Source of the DNA: UPXZ01 sp964498765
GTDB lineage: Bacteria > Bacteroidota > Bacteroidia > Bacteroidales > Paludibacteraceae
Direction of reading: 5' to 3'
Length of the DNA: 29,886 nt
Assembly: GCA_964498765.1 (NCBI GenBank)
Contig: CAZCIU010000033.1
Location: 1-29,886, forward strand
In this document: positions 7,829 to 17,620 of the stretch, piece by piece
Position numbering within the stretch: the stretch's first letter is position 1
How the letters are laid out: each line of letters opens with the position of its first letter
Notes under the pieces: model-generated
Told to the model about the DNA's origin: nothing
The model's database searches: none
What the model saw: the letters and a program-made list of their open reading frames with translations, nothing else
Translations under genes and position numbers: made by a program

Positions 7829-8710
7829 TTACAATTCATTCAAAACTTTGCGGATTTTCTCGTAAGTTTTAATGGTATTCGGAACTAAAGGTAAACGTAA
7901 CTTGTTCTCAATCATGCCCATAAGTGCAAGCATGCTTTTTACGCCGGCAGGATTTCCTTCTACAAATAATAATTCGATAAGTTCTGTAAAACTGTAGTGA
8001 ATTTGACGGGCTTTGTCGTAATCGCCTTGAAGTGCCAAGCGAACCATGCGGCTGAATTCCTTCGGAAAAGCATTGCCAATCACGGAAATAACACCAACAG
8101 CACCAAGTGTGATAAGTGGAAATGTAATTCCGTCGTCACCGGAAATCACTAAAAAATCGGTCGGTTTATTTTTGATTATCTGATCTATTTGCGAGAAATT
8201 TCCTGATGCTTCTTTAACGGCACAGATATTTGAAAACTCATTTGCCAGGCGAAGAGTAGTATCTGCGGTCATGTTTACTCCTGTTCGTCCGGGAACATTG
8301 TAAAGAATAACTGGAAGTGGGGAAGCTTTAGCAATTGCTGCATAGTGCTGATACAGACCTTCTTGCGATGGTTTATTGTAGTAAGGAGTGACAGAAAGAA
8401 TGGCGTCGTAGGCTGTTAAATCGGTTGTTTGAAGTTTGTGGACAACTTCGCGGGTATTATTTCCACCAATTCCGTACACCAATGGAATTCTGCCGTTAGT
8501 GATTTCGGCCACAAATTGTTTGATTTCTTCTTTTTCTTCGCCGGTGAGGGTTGGAGTTTCAGCCGTGGTTCCGCATACAACCAAGTAATCGGTTCCGTTT
8601 TTGATTTGATGCTCAATAATTTTTTTCAGTGCGTCAAAATCAATCGTTTCATCTTCTTTGAAAGGCGTAACAAGCGCCACACCCATTCCAACCAATTTCG
8701 TGTTCAACAT
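7829..8710 (-). CDS. dapA: 4-hydroxy-tetrahydrodipicolinate synthase
   Basis: The 293-residue length is normal for the family. The enzyme condenses pyruvate with aspartate 4-semialdehyde, the first committed step to diaminopimelate and lysine. The Schiff-base lysine is K166 in AVKEASGN. The GTTAETPTL loop (about 47-55) and the YYNKP tyrosines (110-111) give the usual catalytic triad residues, and R142 in NVPGRT is the usual carboxylate-binding arginine. It is a cytosolic TIM barrel. A terminator lies just downstream and a TAnnTTTG box upstream. The semialdehyde would come from the aspartate kinase pathway, whose bifunctional kinase ThrA is encoded at 22497-24941. Confidence 0.96.
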   Translation of the reverse strand: MLNTKLVGMGVALVTPFKEDETIDFDALKKIIEHQIKNGTDYLVVCGTTAETPTLTGEEKEEIKQFVAEITNGRIPLVYGIGGNNTREVVHKLQTTDLTAYDAILSVTPYYNKPSQEGLYQHYAAIAKASPLPVILYNVPGRTGVNMTADTTLRLANEFSNICAVKEASGNFSQIDQIIKNKPTDFLVISGDDGITFPLITLGAVGVISVIGNAFPKEFSRMVRLALQGDYDKARQIHYSFTELIELLFVEGNPAGVKSMLALMGMIENKLRLPLVPNTIKTYEKIRKVLNEL

Positions 8711-8802
8711 TCCTTTATAGCTTGTTTGTCAGTGATTTCTTATTTTAATTGTCAAAATAATGCAATTTTTCAAGCATTATTCTCAATTTTCTATTTCGAG
8801 TG

Positions 8803-8810
8803 CAAAAATA
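8803..8810 (-). promoter_or_regulatory. Possible -7 box upstream of dapA
   Basis: Read on the minus strand the box is TATTTTTG, an exact TAnnTTTG, 92 bases before the dapA start. No -33 TTG is placed at the usual 19-20 bases, so this is tentative. Confidence 0.35.
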
Positions 8811-8816
8811 CTCAAA

Positions 8817-9428
8817 TTAATCTTTTGTTTCTATTTTTTTAAGGTAAAAAATGAGTTGTTCGAAAAGATATTGTTGATCGGTGTGAAATAGGCTCTCATT
8901 CAAATCTTGAAATTCAATTTTTTTGCGCTCTTCTTCTGTGGCATCTTCTTCCGGTTCCTCACGAGGTGGCACTTTGAATACAAAATCCAGCAGTTCGTCA
9001 GTCGATTGGCTCATACCGGCTTTGAATGCGGCATTGGCATACATTTTTACATACTGAAGCGGCAGAATTTCCTTCAAACTCAAGTCAATCAGCATGTCAT
9101 ATTCCATTTCCATCAACTCTTTAAGATAGGTTTCTTTCGGACATCCAAGCCAGTCAAGTGACTTACGGTCAAGGATTTTGAAAGTTGGAAGGATTGCTGT
9201 AGTTGTAATTTTTTTGTCTAAAAATCCCCACGCAAAAACTTTTTTACCATCTGATGTGAGCTGTTCAATGGCTTTTCGGATAAAGCGATTTTTCTCAATG
9301 TAATCGCTTTCAAAAATCAGCAAAACAGTACTCGCATTTTTATAATCCACGTATCTTTTATTACGAGAATTTTCTTGCAAGTGCTTCGTGAGCCGCCTTT
9401 TGAATACGAATTGATTGAGTTTGTTCAT
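8817..9428 (-). CDS. Conserved Bacteroidota protein of unknown function (DUF6913-like)
   Basis: This 203-residue soluble protein has no signal peptide or membrane helix. An N-terminal basic helical segment (FKRRLTKHLQENSRNKRY) leads into an alternating alpha/beta region (about 33-140; VLLIFESDYIEKN, KKVFAWGFLDKK, YDMLIDLSLKE). A polar Glu-rich segment follows (PPREEPEEDATEEERKK, about 150-170), then a C-terminal helix (QQYLFEQLIFYLKKIE). This pattern recalls a family I know from memory as DUF6913, common in Bacteroidota and often found next to dapA. It lies between ligA and dapA on the same strand, 48 bases after ligA, so co-transcription is possible. The function is unknown. Confidence 0.72.
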   Translation of the reverse strand: MNKLNQFVFKRRLTKHLQENSRNKRYVDYKNASTVLLIFESDYIEKNRFIRKAIEQLTSDGKKVFAWGFLDKKITTTAILPTFKILDRKSLDWLGCPKETYLKELMEMEYDMLIDLSLKEILPLQYVKMYANAAFKAGMSQSTDELLDFVFKVPPREEPEEDATEEERKKIEFQDLNESLFHTDQQYLFEQLIFYLKKIETKD

Positions 9429-9476
9429 TTGAAGTCAGATTTCAAAAAATTGAAGTAAATACAAAATTAGCGAAAA

Positions 9477-11540
9477 TTAAGATTGAAACTCTATCATTTT
9501 CAAAAATTCTTCTTCACTTATTAATTTTACACCTAATTTTTCAGCTTTTTTAAGTTTTTCCGGCCCCATATTTTCACCCATCAGTATAAAACTCGTTTTT
9601 CCGGACACACTACCGCTGTTTTTACCACCATTCTGTTCAATCATTTTTTTGTACTCGTTGCGAGAATGTTGATTAAATGTTCCGCTGATTACAATCGTTT
9701 GTCCACTAAGTAAATCGCTTTTAGCCTGCATCATATCTTCACTTACAGCGAGTTGAAGTCCGGCAGTTTTCAGTTTTCCGAGCATAGCTTTATTTTGCTC
9801 ATTTTCAAAATACTGCACCACGCTTTCGGCTATTCTTATTCCAATTTCATCCACCGTGGTCAATTCTTCGATGCTTGCATTTTCAAGATTTTCGATTGTT
9901 TTGAAATGATTGACCAGTTTTTTAGCTACAGTTTCGCCCACGTAGCGAATGCCAAGTGCAAATAGAACTCGCTCAAAAGGCACATTTTTGGATTTTTCTA
10001 TTCCTTCGATAATGTTTTGTGCAGATTTTTCGCCCAAGCGTTCAAGTCCGGCAATATCGGTCAGCTTCAAATCATAAATATCGGCAATATTTCCCAAAAT
10101 CTGATTTTGATAGAGCAAATTGACAGTTTCACTTCCCAATCCATCAATGTTCATTGCTTTTCGGCTAACGAAATGCTCAATCTTTCCTTTAATCTGCGGC
10201 GGACAAGCATTTTCATTTGGGCAGTAATGAGCTGCTTCGCCTTCCAAACGAATAAGTTCCGTGCCGCATTCGGGGCAGGTAGTGATGAAATGCACTTTTT
10301 CGCCATCGGAACTGCGTGCATTGGTGTCCACACCGGTGATCTTTGGGATAATTTCACCGCCCTTTTCCACGTATACCATATCGCCAATGTGTAAATCCAG
10401 CCCTTCGATGATGTCTGCGTTGTGCAAACTCGCACGTCTAACCGTTGTGCCTGAAAGTTGAACAGCTTCCAGATTGGCAACCGGTGTTATGGCACCCGTT
10501 CTACCGACTTGGTAGCTTACAGATATTAAACGAGTTACGGCTTGCTCAGCCTGAAATTTATATGCAATTGCCCAGCGAGGCGACTTGGCTGTAAAACCAA
10601 GATTTCGCTGCTGAATGGCCGAATTAACTTTAATAACCACGCCATCGGTTGCAACTGGCAGATTTTTTCGTTCCACATCCCAATAGCGCAAAAACTCAAA
10701 AACTTCTTCGGGTGTTTTGCAGACTTTTATTGCATCAGACACCTTGAAACCCCATTTTCGGGCAGCTTCAAGATTACCGGAATGAGTATCGGAAGGTAAA
10801 TTTTCACCCAAAACATAATAGAAAAAACCGTCCAGTTTTCGTTTTGCTACTTCCGCTGAATTTTGCATTTTCAGTGTGCCGGCTGCAGCATTTCTCGGAT
10901 TGGCAAAAAGCGGTTCTTCCTGTGCCTCACGCTCTTTGTTCAACTCATCAAAAACCGGCCACGGCATCAGAATTTCCCCTCTAATTTCAAATTTTTCCGG
11001 ATAATCTGTTCCAAAAATCCTAAGCGGAATGCTTTTGATGGTCTTAATATTAGCTGTAACATCATCGCCTTTTTCGCCGTCGCCACGCGTTACGGCACGT
11101 GTAAGTCTGCCATTTTCATAAATTAGTGAAATGGAACTTCCATCGTATTTTAGCTCGCAAACAAGTTCGAAATCAGCGTTTAAGGATTTTCGAGTGCGTT
11201 CATAGAAATCCAAAACTTCGCCTTCTGAATAGGTGTTGCTAAGCGAAAGCATCGGATATTGATGTTTTACTTGCTCGAAGCTCGTATTCAGGTCACTGCC
11301 AACGCGTTGAGTGGGGGAATTTGGGTCAAAAAACTCGGGATGTGCCTCTTCCAATTCCTGCAATTGCTTCAGTTTTTTGTCAAATTCAAAATCAGAAATT
11401 GTGGGACGGGCGAGGACATAATAGTTATAATTATGTTGTTCGAGTTCGTGCCGAAGTGAATTGATTTGATTTTCTACTTCGTTTTTGAAACCCGAATTTT
11501 GTGGCGTTTCTTGCTCTAAATTGCTGAATAAATCTCTCAT
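9477..11540 (-). CDS. ligA: NAD-dependent DNA ligase
   Basis: LigA seals nicks in replication and repair using NAD. The 687 residues show the complete domain order. A Ia/adenylation region carries the nucleophile K131 in ELKYDGSS, and RGDGEKGDDVT and EIRGEILMP lie nearby. An OB fold includes VSYQVGRTGAITPVA. A zinc site has C422, C425, C440 and C446. Helix-hairpin-helix repeats lie at about 455-590. A BRCT domain (about 607-684) opens with GQTIVISGTF. The first ~20 residues (MRDLFSNLEQETPQNSG) extend beyond most family members, so the true start may be slightly downstream; no alternative ATG offers itself before the conserved region. Confidence 0.96.
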   Translation of the reverse strand: MRDLFSNLEQETPQNSGFKNEVENQINSLRHELEQHNYNYYVLARPTISDFEFDKKLKQLQELEEAHPEFFDPNSPTQRVGSDLNTSFEQVKHQYPMLSLSNTYSEGEVLDFYERTRKSLNADFELVCELKYDGSSISLIYENGRLTRAVTRGDGEKGDDVTANIKTIKSIPLRIFGTDYPEKFEIRGEILMPWPVFDELNKEREAQEEPLFANPRNAAAGTLKMQNSAEVAKRKLDGFFYYVLGENLPSDTHSGNLEAARKWGFKVSDAIKVCKTPEEVFEFLRYWDVERKNLPVATDGVVIKVNSAIQQRNLGFTAKSPRWAIAYKFQAEQAVTRLISVSYQVGRTGAITPVANLEAVQLSGTTVRRASLHNADIIEGLDLHIGDMVYVEKGGEIIPKITGVDTNARSSDGEKVHFITTCPECGTELIRLEGEAAHYCPNENACPPQIKGKIEHFVSRKAMNIDGLGSETVNLLYQNQILGNIADIYDLKLTDIAGLERLGEKSAQNIIEGIEKSKNVPFERVLFALGIRYVGETVAKKLVNHFKTIENLENASIEELTTVDEIGIRIAESVVQYFENEQNKAMLGKLKTAGLQLAVSEDMMQAKSDLLSGQTIVISGTFNQHSRNEYKKMIEQNGGKNSGSVSGKTSFILMGENMGPEKLKKAEKLGVKLISEEEFLKMIEFQS

Positions 11541-11605
11541 TTACAGTTGTATAATTGAAAATGATAAAAATGCATTATTCTCAAAATTACGAATAAATTT
11601 TTAAT

Positions 11606-12850
11606 TTACTCGTATCTCATAATGGCAGCAGGCGAAATTTTTGTAATCAAATATGAAGGCCCGATTAGCATCAAAATAGATGTAATCAACGTGCCGACAT
11701 TCAGTAAAATGATGTAAAGCCAATTGAATGTGATTGGCACGGTGGACGTGTAATATGAAACGGGATCCAGCGGAATAAGTTTGAATTGGTACTGAATAAA
11801 ACACACGGCAAGCCCGATTATATTGCCCCAAAGCATTCCTTTACCGATTAAAAAGATACTTTCGTAAAGGAAAATTTTTCGGATAGACCAGTTTTTGGCA
11901 CCATACGATTTCAGAATACCAATCATATTTGTTTTTTCTAAAATCAAAATCAGCAAACCCGAAATCATATTAAACCCGGCTACTGCCAACATCAAAAATA
12001 AAATGACCCAAACATTCATATCCAGCAAATCCAACCAACTGAAAATCTGCGGATTGAGTTGGCGAATATCTTGCACAAAATAGCCATTTCCGGCTTCATC
12101 AAAGCGATTGGAAAAAATGCCGTAAACATTCGTATGCACATCATCCAATTGAGAAAAATCATCAATCAAGACTTCCAAACCGCTGAAATATTCTGGTTGC
12201 CAGTTATTTAGTCTTTGCGTAATTCGGATGTCGGTAAGGATGAAAAGCTTGTCGTATTCGGCAAAATTGGTAGAATAAATCCCTTTGACCGTAAATTTAC
12301 GAACGCGAACTTGTTCCTGGAAAAAATAAGTAAAAAATGCATCGCCCAGTTTGAGTTTGAGCAAATCCGCCAACATTTTTGAAATGATAACTTCATTTTT
12401 GGCTGTGCTGTCGTTCAGATTTAAAATCTCACCTTCTATCAAGTTGCTTTTGAAAAATTCCCAATCAAATTCTTCACCAACGCCTTTTAGAACCATTCCT
12501 TCAAAATCTTCTTCGGTCTTGATTATGCCCGGTTTGGTAACGAAACGCTGCACGTTTTTCACGTGGCTGATGCTTTTTACTTCATTCAGAAGCGTGTCGT
12601 TCATTTTAATCGGCTGCATTTCGTAGGAATTATTATTGTCAAAATTCGTAATCTGAAAATGCGATCCGAAACCGATGGTTTTATTCCGAATTTCCTGCTT
12701 GAAACCAACTACCACCGCAATGGCAATCAGCATCACAGCCACGCCTACGGCAATTCCGATAGTGGCAATACGCACAGCAGGACGAGAAACAGTTCTCTCG
12801 CCTTTTTTCTCAAAATGTATGCGTTTGGCTATGAAATATTCAAGGTTCAT
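11606..12850 (-). CDS. FtsX/LolC-E-type ABC transporter permease
   Basis: I set the start at 12850 (MNLEYFIAKRIHF), because this opening is standard for LolC/LolE-like permeases; a longer frame to 12904 would run into the purL terminator. The 414 residues give one N-terminal membrane helix (28-50), a large periplasmic domain (about 51-265) and three C-terminal helices, with the coupling-type segment ILEKTNMIGILKSYGA after the second. The protein ends in the family-like SPAAIMRYE. Such permeases pair with a LolD-type ATPase to release lipoproteins from the inner membrane or move other substrates. No ATPase gene is next to it, so the partner must be encoded elsewhere. The exact substrate is not certain. 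Confidence 0.82.
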   Translation of the reverse strand: MNLEYFIAKRIHFEKKGERTVSRPAVRIATIGIAVGVAVMLIAIAVVVGFKQEIRNKTIGFGSHFQITNFDNNNSYEMQPIKMNDTLLNEVKSISHVKNVQRFVTKPGIIKTEEDFEGMVLKGVGEEFDWEFFKSNLIEGEILNLNDSTAKNEVIISKMLADLLKLKLGDAFFTYFFQEQVRVRKFTVKGIYSTNFAEYDKLFILTDIRITQRLNNWQPEYFSGLEVLIDDFSQLDDVHTNVYGIFSNRFDEAGNGYFVQDIRQLNPQIFSWLDLLDMNVWVILFLMLAVAGFNMISGLLILILEKTNMIGILKSYGAKNWSIRKIFLYESIFLIGKGMLWGNIIGLAVCFIQYQFKLIPLDPVSYYTSTVPITFNWLYIILLNVGTLITSILMLIGPSYLITKISPAAIMRYE

Positions 12851-12881
12851 CCGAAAAATGAAAATTGATTTTACAGGAAAA

Positions 12882-12906
12882 AGATGCGGTAAAAAATACC
12901 GCATCT
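12882..12906 (-). terminator. purL terminator
   Basis: AGATGCGGTA (12882-12891) pairs perfectly with TACCGCATCT (12897-12906). On the minus strand the stem is followed by TTTTTCC. It begins 7 bases after the purL stop and ends before the permease start, separating the two genes. Confidence 0.85.
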
Positions 12907-12913
12907 ATATGAA

Positions 12914-15900
12914 TTATTTATTTTCTTCCACCCATTTACGTGCATTGACAAATGCTTCAACCCAAGGTGTGATTTCGTCAGAAAGACGTTCAGCAGGGTA
13001 GTGTGCGCATTGCCAAGGGAAAATGGCACGCTCTAAATGCGGCATCATTGCCAAGTGGCGACTGTCTGCAGAGCATATTCCGGCAACCGAATAATCGGAA
13101 CCGTTTGGATTACCCGGATAAGTATCGTAGTTGTATTTTGCTACGATATTATAGTCGGTTTCTGCCATTGGAAGTGAGAATTTTCCTTCGCCGTGTGCTA
13201 CCCAAATTCCCAGTTTACTACCGGAAAGTGAATTGAACATCACCGATTTGTTTTCCGGGATATTCAGTGAAACGTATGAACTTTCAAACTTATGACTTTC
13301 ATTGTGAAGCATTCGTGTGCGTTTCGTGTGTTCCGGATTAATCAGGTTCAATTCTACCATCAACTGACAGCCGTTGCAAATGCCAAGACTAAGTGTATCA
13401 GTGCGTTTGTAGAAATTGTCGAGTGCAGATTTTGCTTTTTCGTTGTACAAAAATCCGCCTGCCCAACCTTTGGCTGAACCAAGTACGTCAGAGTTAGAAA
13501 ATCCACCGCAGAATACAATTAAATTAATGTCATCCAGCGTTTCACGACCGCTTGCAAGGTCAGTCATGTGTACATCTTTCACATCAAAACCTGCCAAATA
13601 AAGCGAGTAAGCCATTTCGCGTTCGCCGTTGGTGCCTTTTTCACGAATAATGGCAGCTTTCACGCCACTTTCTTTGCGATCTGCGCTTAATCCATATTGA
13701 GCCAAATTTCCTTGGAAATTCCTTGGAAATATAAATTCTAATGCTTGATTTTTATAGTTTCCAAAACGCTCGGCAGCTTTTTCTTCGCCGCTTTGTTTTT
13801 TATCCAGCAGGTATGAACTTTCGTACCACACGTCTCTTAATTCATTTATTGAGAATGAGTACGCTAATTTTTTCTTATGGATTTCAAGTCTGCGTTCTTC
13901 TATCGGACTACCAATTTTTGCAAAACCTATTCCGTTGGATTTAAGTACCTTTTCAACAGAAATCTTATCTTTTACTTGAATAATTATTCCTGGATTTTCT
14001 GCAAATAATAATTCTACCAAAGAAGTTTCGGCTATGCCTTCCAAGTTAATTTTCAGACCACCGGCATTATTCGCAAAACACATTTCCAGCAAAGTAGTAA
14101 TCATACCTCCGGCAGAAATATCGTGTCCGGCAATAATTAAATTTTTGTTGATTAATTCTTGAACGGCATCAAAAGCAGCTTTAAAATATTCGGCATCTTT
14201 CACAGTTGGTGCTTCCGTGCCTAATTTGTCCAGCGTTTGAGCAAGTACTGAGCCGCCTAATTTATGGCTGTCAAATGAAAAGTCGATGTAATAAAGTTCG
14301 GTTTCTTTATCATTGATAATAAGCGGACTGACTATTTTTCTTACATCAGACACTTCGCCGCCTGCAGAAATTATCACTGTGCCCGGTGCAAAGACTTTGC
14401 TTCCATCAGGGTATTTTTGTGTCATCGAAAGGCTGTCTTTTCCCGTGGGAATATTGATGCCGATGCTGCTTGCAAAGTCGCTACAAGCTTCAACTGCACG
14501 ATAAAGTCGCGAATCTTCGCCCGGATTTTTGCTTGGCCACATCCAGTTGGCAGAAAGTGAAACGCTGTCCAAACCATTTTTCAGCGGTGCCCAAACGATA
14601 TTTGTCAATGCTTCGGCAATTGCCATAACCGAACCTGCAGCCGGATCAATAAGTGCTATTTGAGGTGCGTGACCAATGGAAGTTGCAATTCCGGCTTTGC
14701 CGCGATAATCCAGTGTCATAGCACCTAAGTTGCTGAGTGGTAGCTGGATTTCACCAATTGTCTGCTGACGAGCAACTTTTCCGGTTACTGAGCGATCCAC
14801 TTTGTTGGTCAACCAATCTTTACAAGCCACCGCTTCCATGCGCAGCACGTTTTGCAGGTATTCCAACATTTTTTCCTCGTCAATTTCCACGGCTGAATAT
14901 TGTTCATCATTCGTGGTATCAGTCATTATGGTGCGTGGTGGTTTCCCAATCATATATTCAAGTAAAATATCGATTGGTTTTTCGCCATCTTTTCTTTCAA
15001 ACACAAATTGCATATCGCCTGTAGTTTCGCCTACAACGTAAAGCGGTGCACGTTCGCGTTCAGCAATTTTTTGCAGACGCTCAATGTCATTTTCTTTTAC
15101 CAAAAGTCCCATCCGTTCCTGACTTTCATTTCCAATGATTTCTTTTGCACTCAGTGTTGGATCGCCTACAGGTAGTTTATCCAATTCAATCACACCTCCG
15201 GTAGTTTCCACCAATTCCGACAAGCAGTTTAAGTGTCCTCCGGCACCGTGGTCGTGAATTGAAACGATTGGATTTTCATCACTTTCAGCCAAAGCACGAA
15301 TTACGTTTGCCACACTTTTTTGCATTTCAGGATTGGAACGTTGCACGGCATTCAGCTCAATGGCATTGTCAAATTCACCCGTTTCTACCGATGAAACTGC
15401 TCCACCGCCCATTCCGATGCGGTAATTATCGCCACCCATTACAACCACTTTTTCGCCCACTTCCGGCGTTCCTTTGATTGCATCACGTTTATTTGCCATT
15501 CCCACACCTCCGGCAAGCATTATCACTTTATCGTAGCCGTAAGTTTTGTCGTTTTCCTGGTGTTCAAATGTAAGTAATGAGCCGCAAATCAGCGGTTGTC
15601 CGAATTTGTTTCCAAAATCAGAAGCTCCGTTTGAAGCTTTGATAAGAATTTGCTCTGGCGTTTGGTAGAGCCATTTGCGGGCTTTGAGCGGTTTGTCTGC
15701 ATCCGATTTTTTATTTCTTGGATAGCTTGTCATGTACACAGCCGTTCCAGCCAAAGGCAAACTTGCTTTTCCACCTCCAAGACGGTCACGAATTTCACCG
15801 CCGGTTCCTGTAGCAGCGCCATTAAAAGGCTCCACGGTAGTAGGGAAGTTGTGCGTTTCGGCTTTGATGGAAAGCACAGTTTCTATCTCTTTTGTTTCAA

Positions 15901-16594
15901 AAAAATCGGGTTTATTTTCGGATTTTGGTGCAAATTGCTCTATGACAGGACCTTGATTAAATGCCACATTATCTTTGTAGGCAGAAACAAGGTCGTTGGG
16001 ATTGTCTTTGGAAGTTTGTTTAATTAGCTGAAAAAGCGTCATTTCTTTTTCTTCGCCATCAATGATAAATTGTCCGTTGAAAATTTTGTGACGGCAGTGC
16101 TCTGAGTTTACTTGTGAAAATCCAAACACTTCGCTGTCAGTAAGTTTTCTTCCAATTTTTTCAGAAATTCCATTCAGGTATTCTATTTCGTCTTCACTCA
16201 GTGCCAGACCTTCTTTTTCATTGTATGATGCGATATCATCCACATACTGAATGCTTTCAGCTTGTTTGTTGATAGTAAAAATGTCTTGATTTAGTTCGCT
16301 GTAAATGCGTTGAAGCATCGGGTCAAAAGGTGCATTTTCTGCAACTGGAAAAAATTCTTCGATGCGAATAATTCCTTCAATGCCCATATTTTGAGTAATT
16401 CCTACGGCATTGGTGCTCCAAGGTGTAATCATTTCTTTTCTGGGACCGAGAAAATTACCGTTAAGCTCTTTTGTGTCCAGTGTTTTTGCTTCGCCAAAGA
16501 GCCAGATAAGTTTGTTTGTTACTTCGTTGTCGAACTGTGAGGTGCTTTGAACCGCATAAATGCGTTGATCGGAAGATTGAAAGAAGTGTATCAT
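12914..16594 (-). CDS. purL: Phosphoribosylformylglycinamidine synthase (large, single-chain)
   Basis: This is a 1226-residue single-chain FGAM synthase of the gammaproteobacterial/eukaryotic type, slightly shorter than the E. coli enzyme (1295). It converts FGAR, glutamine and ATP to FGAM in purine synthesis. The N-terminal part contains LTDSEVFGFSQVNSEHCRHK, and the two AIRS-like ATP-binding halves follow (AETHNFPTTVEPFNGAATG; IHDHGAGGHLN). The C-terminal class I glutaminase domain has C1076 in GICNGCQLM, H1134 in HGEGKF, and H1186 and E1188 in PHLERA. Because ammonia-producing and synthetase domains are fused, no separate PurQ or PurS is needed. It appears to be transcribed alone, with a -7 box upstream and a terminator downstream. 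Confidence 0.96.
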   Translation of the reverse strand: MIHFFQSSDQRIYAVQSTSQFDNEVTNKLIWLFGEAKTLDTKELNGNFLGPRKEMITPWSTNAVGITQNMGIEGIIRIEEFFPVAENAPFDPMLQRIYSELNQDIFTINKQAESIQYVDDIASYNEKEGLALSEDEIEYLNGISEKIGRKLTDSEVFGFSQVNSEHCRHKIFNGQFIIDGEEKEMTLFQLIKQTSKDNPNDLVSAYKDNVAFNQGPVIEQFAPKSENKPDFFETKEIETVLSIKAETHNFPTTVEPFNGAATGTGGEIRDRLGGGKASLPLAGTAVYMTSYPRNKKSDADKPLKARKWLYQTPEQILIKASNGASDFGNKFGQPLICGSLLTFEHQENDKTYGYDKVIMLAGGVGMANKRDAIKGTPEVGEKVVVMGGDNYRIGMGGGAVSSVETGEFDNAIELNAVQRSNPEMQKSVANVIRALAESDENPIVSIHDHGAGGHLNCLSELVETTGGVIELDKLPVGDPTLSAKEIIGNESQERMGLLVKENDIERLQKIAERERAPLYVVGETTGDMQFVFERKDGEKPIDILLEYMIGKPPRTIMTDTTNDEQYSAVEIDEEKMLEYLQNVLRMEAVACKDWLTNKVDRSVTGKVARQQTIGEIQLPLSNLGAMTLDYRGKAGIATSIGHAPQIALIDPAAGSVMAIAEALTNIVWAPLKNGLDSVSLSANWMWPSKNPGEDSRLYRAVEACSDFASSIGINIPTGKDSLSMTQKYPDGSKVFAPGTVIISAGGEVSDVRKIVSPLIINDKETELYYIDFSFDSHKLGGSVLAQTLDKLGTEAPTVKDAEYFKAAFDAVQELINKNLIIAGHDISAGGMITTLLEMCFANNAGGLKINLEGIAETSLVELLFAENPGIIIQVKDKISVEKVLKSNGIGFAKIGSPIEERRLEIHKKKLAYSFSINELRDVWYESSYLLDKKQSGEEKAAERFGNYKNQALEFIFPRNFQGNLAQYGLSADRKESGVKAAIIREKGTNGEREMAYSLYLAGFDVKDVHMTDLASGRETLDDINLIVFCGGFSNSDVLGSAKGWAGGFLYNEKAKSALDNFYKRTDTLSLGICNGCQLMVELNLINPEHTKRTRMLHNESHKFESSYVSLNIPENKSVMFNSLSGSKLGIWVAHGEGKFSLPMAETDYNIVAKYNYDTYPGNPNGSDYSVAGICSADSRHLAMMPHLERAIFPWQCAHYPAERLSDEITPWVEAFVNARKWVEENK

Positions 16595-16647
16595 AACTAA
16601 TAAAACGATGGTTTACTAACTTCAGAATTTTATTTTATAATAAGCTA

Positions 16648-16655
16648 CAAAGATA
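16648..16655 (-). promoter_or_regulatory. Possible -7 box of purL
   Basis: The minus-strand sequence TATCTTTG is an exact TAnnTTTG, 53 bases before the purL ATG. No TTG stands at the expected -33 distance. Confidence 0.5.
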
Positions 16656-16782
16656 GTAATTTTAAAGCGTTTTCCTTATTTAAAAATGTATTGAAATAAA
16701 ATTTTTGCAATGATGTTTTTTGATTTTAGTAAAAGAAAAATTGTGAATGTAATAATTTATTCATTGGAACTGGAAAACATTT

Positions 16783-16794
16783 AGAAAGCTTTCT
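16783..16794. repeat. Perfect 12-bp palindrome before the HAD gene
   Basis: AGAAAGCTTTCT is its own reverse complement and lies 37 bases before the ATG at 16832. It could be an operator for that gene or chance in an AT-rich gap. Confidence 0.5.
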
Positions 16795-16831
16795 CGTTTT
16801 CTTAATAGCATTTAACTAGATATTATTTTCA

Positions 16832-17605
16832 ATGATAAAAGCGATTTTTTTCGATATTGATGGAACCTTGGTGAGTTTTGAAACGCACAGAGTACCAAAA
16901 TCCACCTTAAAAGCTCTCAACGAACTTCGTGAGCGCGGAATAAAAGTATTTGTAGCAACCGGCAGGCACCGTTCGGCAATTAATAATCTGGGTGATTTGC
17001 AGTTTGATGGTTATCTGACAATAAATGGTGGATTTTGCAGTGTTGAAAATGATAAGCCGATTTATCGTCATGTAATTGAAAAATCAGACATAAAATCTTT
17101 TGTTGAATTTCAGCGAGAAAGACCTTTCCCGTGCATTGTAGTGGAGCAGGAGGCTACTTTTCTGAATTTTAAGAATGATGAAGTTGAGCATTTTATGAAC
17201 ATGCTGAATTTTCCCAAAATGGGAATGCGACCATTGGAAGAAGCTCTTAATAATGATGTGTTGCAATTGGTTTCATTTTTCAATGAAGGCGATGAAGAAG
17301 AAATTATGAAAGTGCTGCCAAACTGCGAATCTACTCGTTGGTATCCGACTTTTACTGATGTAGTGCCGCGTGGAAGCAGTAAAGCCGTTGGAATTGACAA
17401 AATAATAGAATATTACGGATTTAATCTGGAAGAAACCTTGGCTTTCGGTGATGGAGCGAACGATATTCCGATGTTGCAGCATGCAGGAATTGGGGTTGCA
17501 ATGGGAAATGCTTCGGATGTGGTTAAAGCTTCAGCCGATTTTGTTACTGATACAGTGGATGAAGATGGAATTTACAAAGCGTTAAAGCACTTTGGAATTT
17601 TGTGA
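16832..17605 (+). CDS. Cof-type HAD-IIB sugar-phosphate phosphatase family protein
   Basis: This 257-residue cytosolic hydrolase carries all four HAD motifs. They are DIDGT (nucleophile D8 and acid/base D10), T43 in VATGR, K184 in SSKAVGIDK, and GDGANDIPML (206-215). The large insertion between motifs II and III is the IIB cap. Family members dephosphorylate sugar phosphates, flavin or other small phosphates; the substrate cannot be read from the sequence. It is the only plus-strand gene between 7829 and 24941. It converges with the lipid kinase gene, with just 15 bases between their ends and no room for a strong terminator. Confidence 0.9.
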   Translation: MIKAIFFDIDGTLVSFETHRVPKSTLKALNELRERGIKVFVATGRHRSAINNLGDLQFDGYLTINGGFCSVENDKPIYRHVIEKSDIKSFVEFQRERPFPCIVVEQEATFLNFKNDEVEHFMNMLNFPKMGMRPLEEALNNDVLQLVSFFNEGDEEEIMKVLPNCESTRWYPTFTDVVPRGSSKAVGIDKIIEYYGFNLEETLAFGDGANDIPMLQHAGIGVAMGNASDVVKASADFVTDTVDEDGIYKALKHFGIL

Positions 17606-17620
17606 ATTACTGTCAAGTTA

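Noticed and set aside
12851..12904. Longer start for the LolC/E-like permease
   Set aside because: The added 18 residues would be read through the purL terminator hairpin, and the family normally starts at MNLEYFIA.
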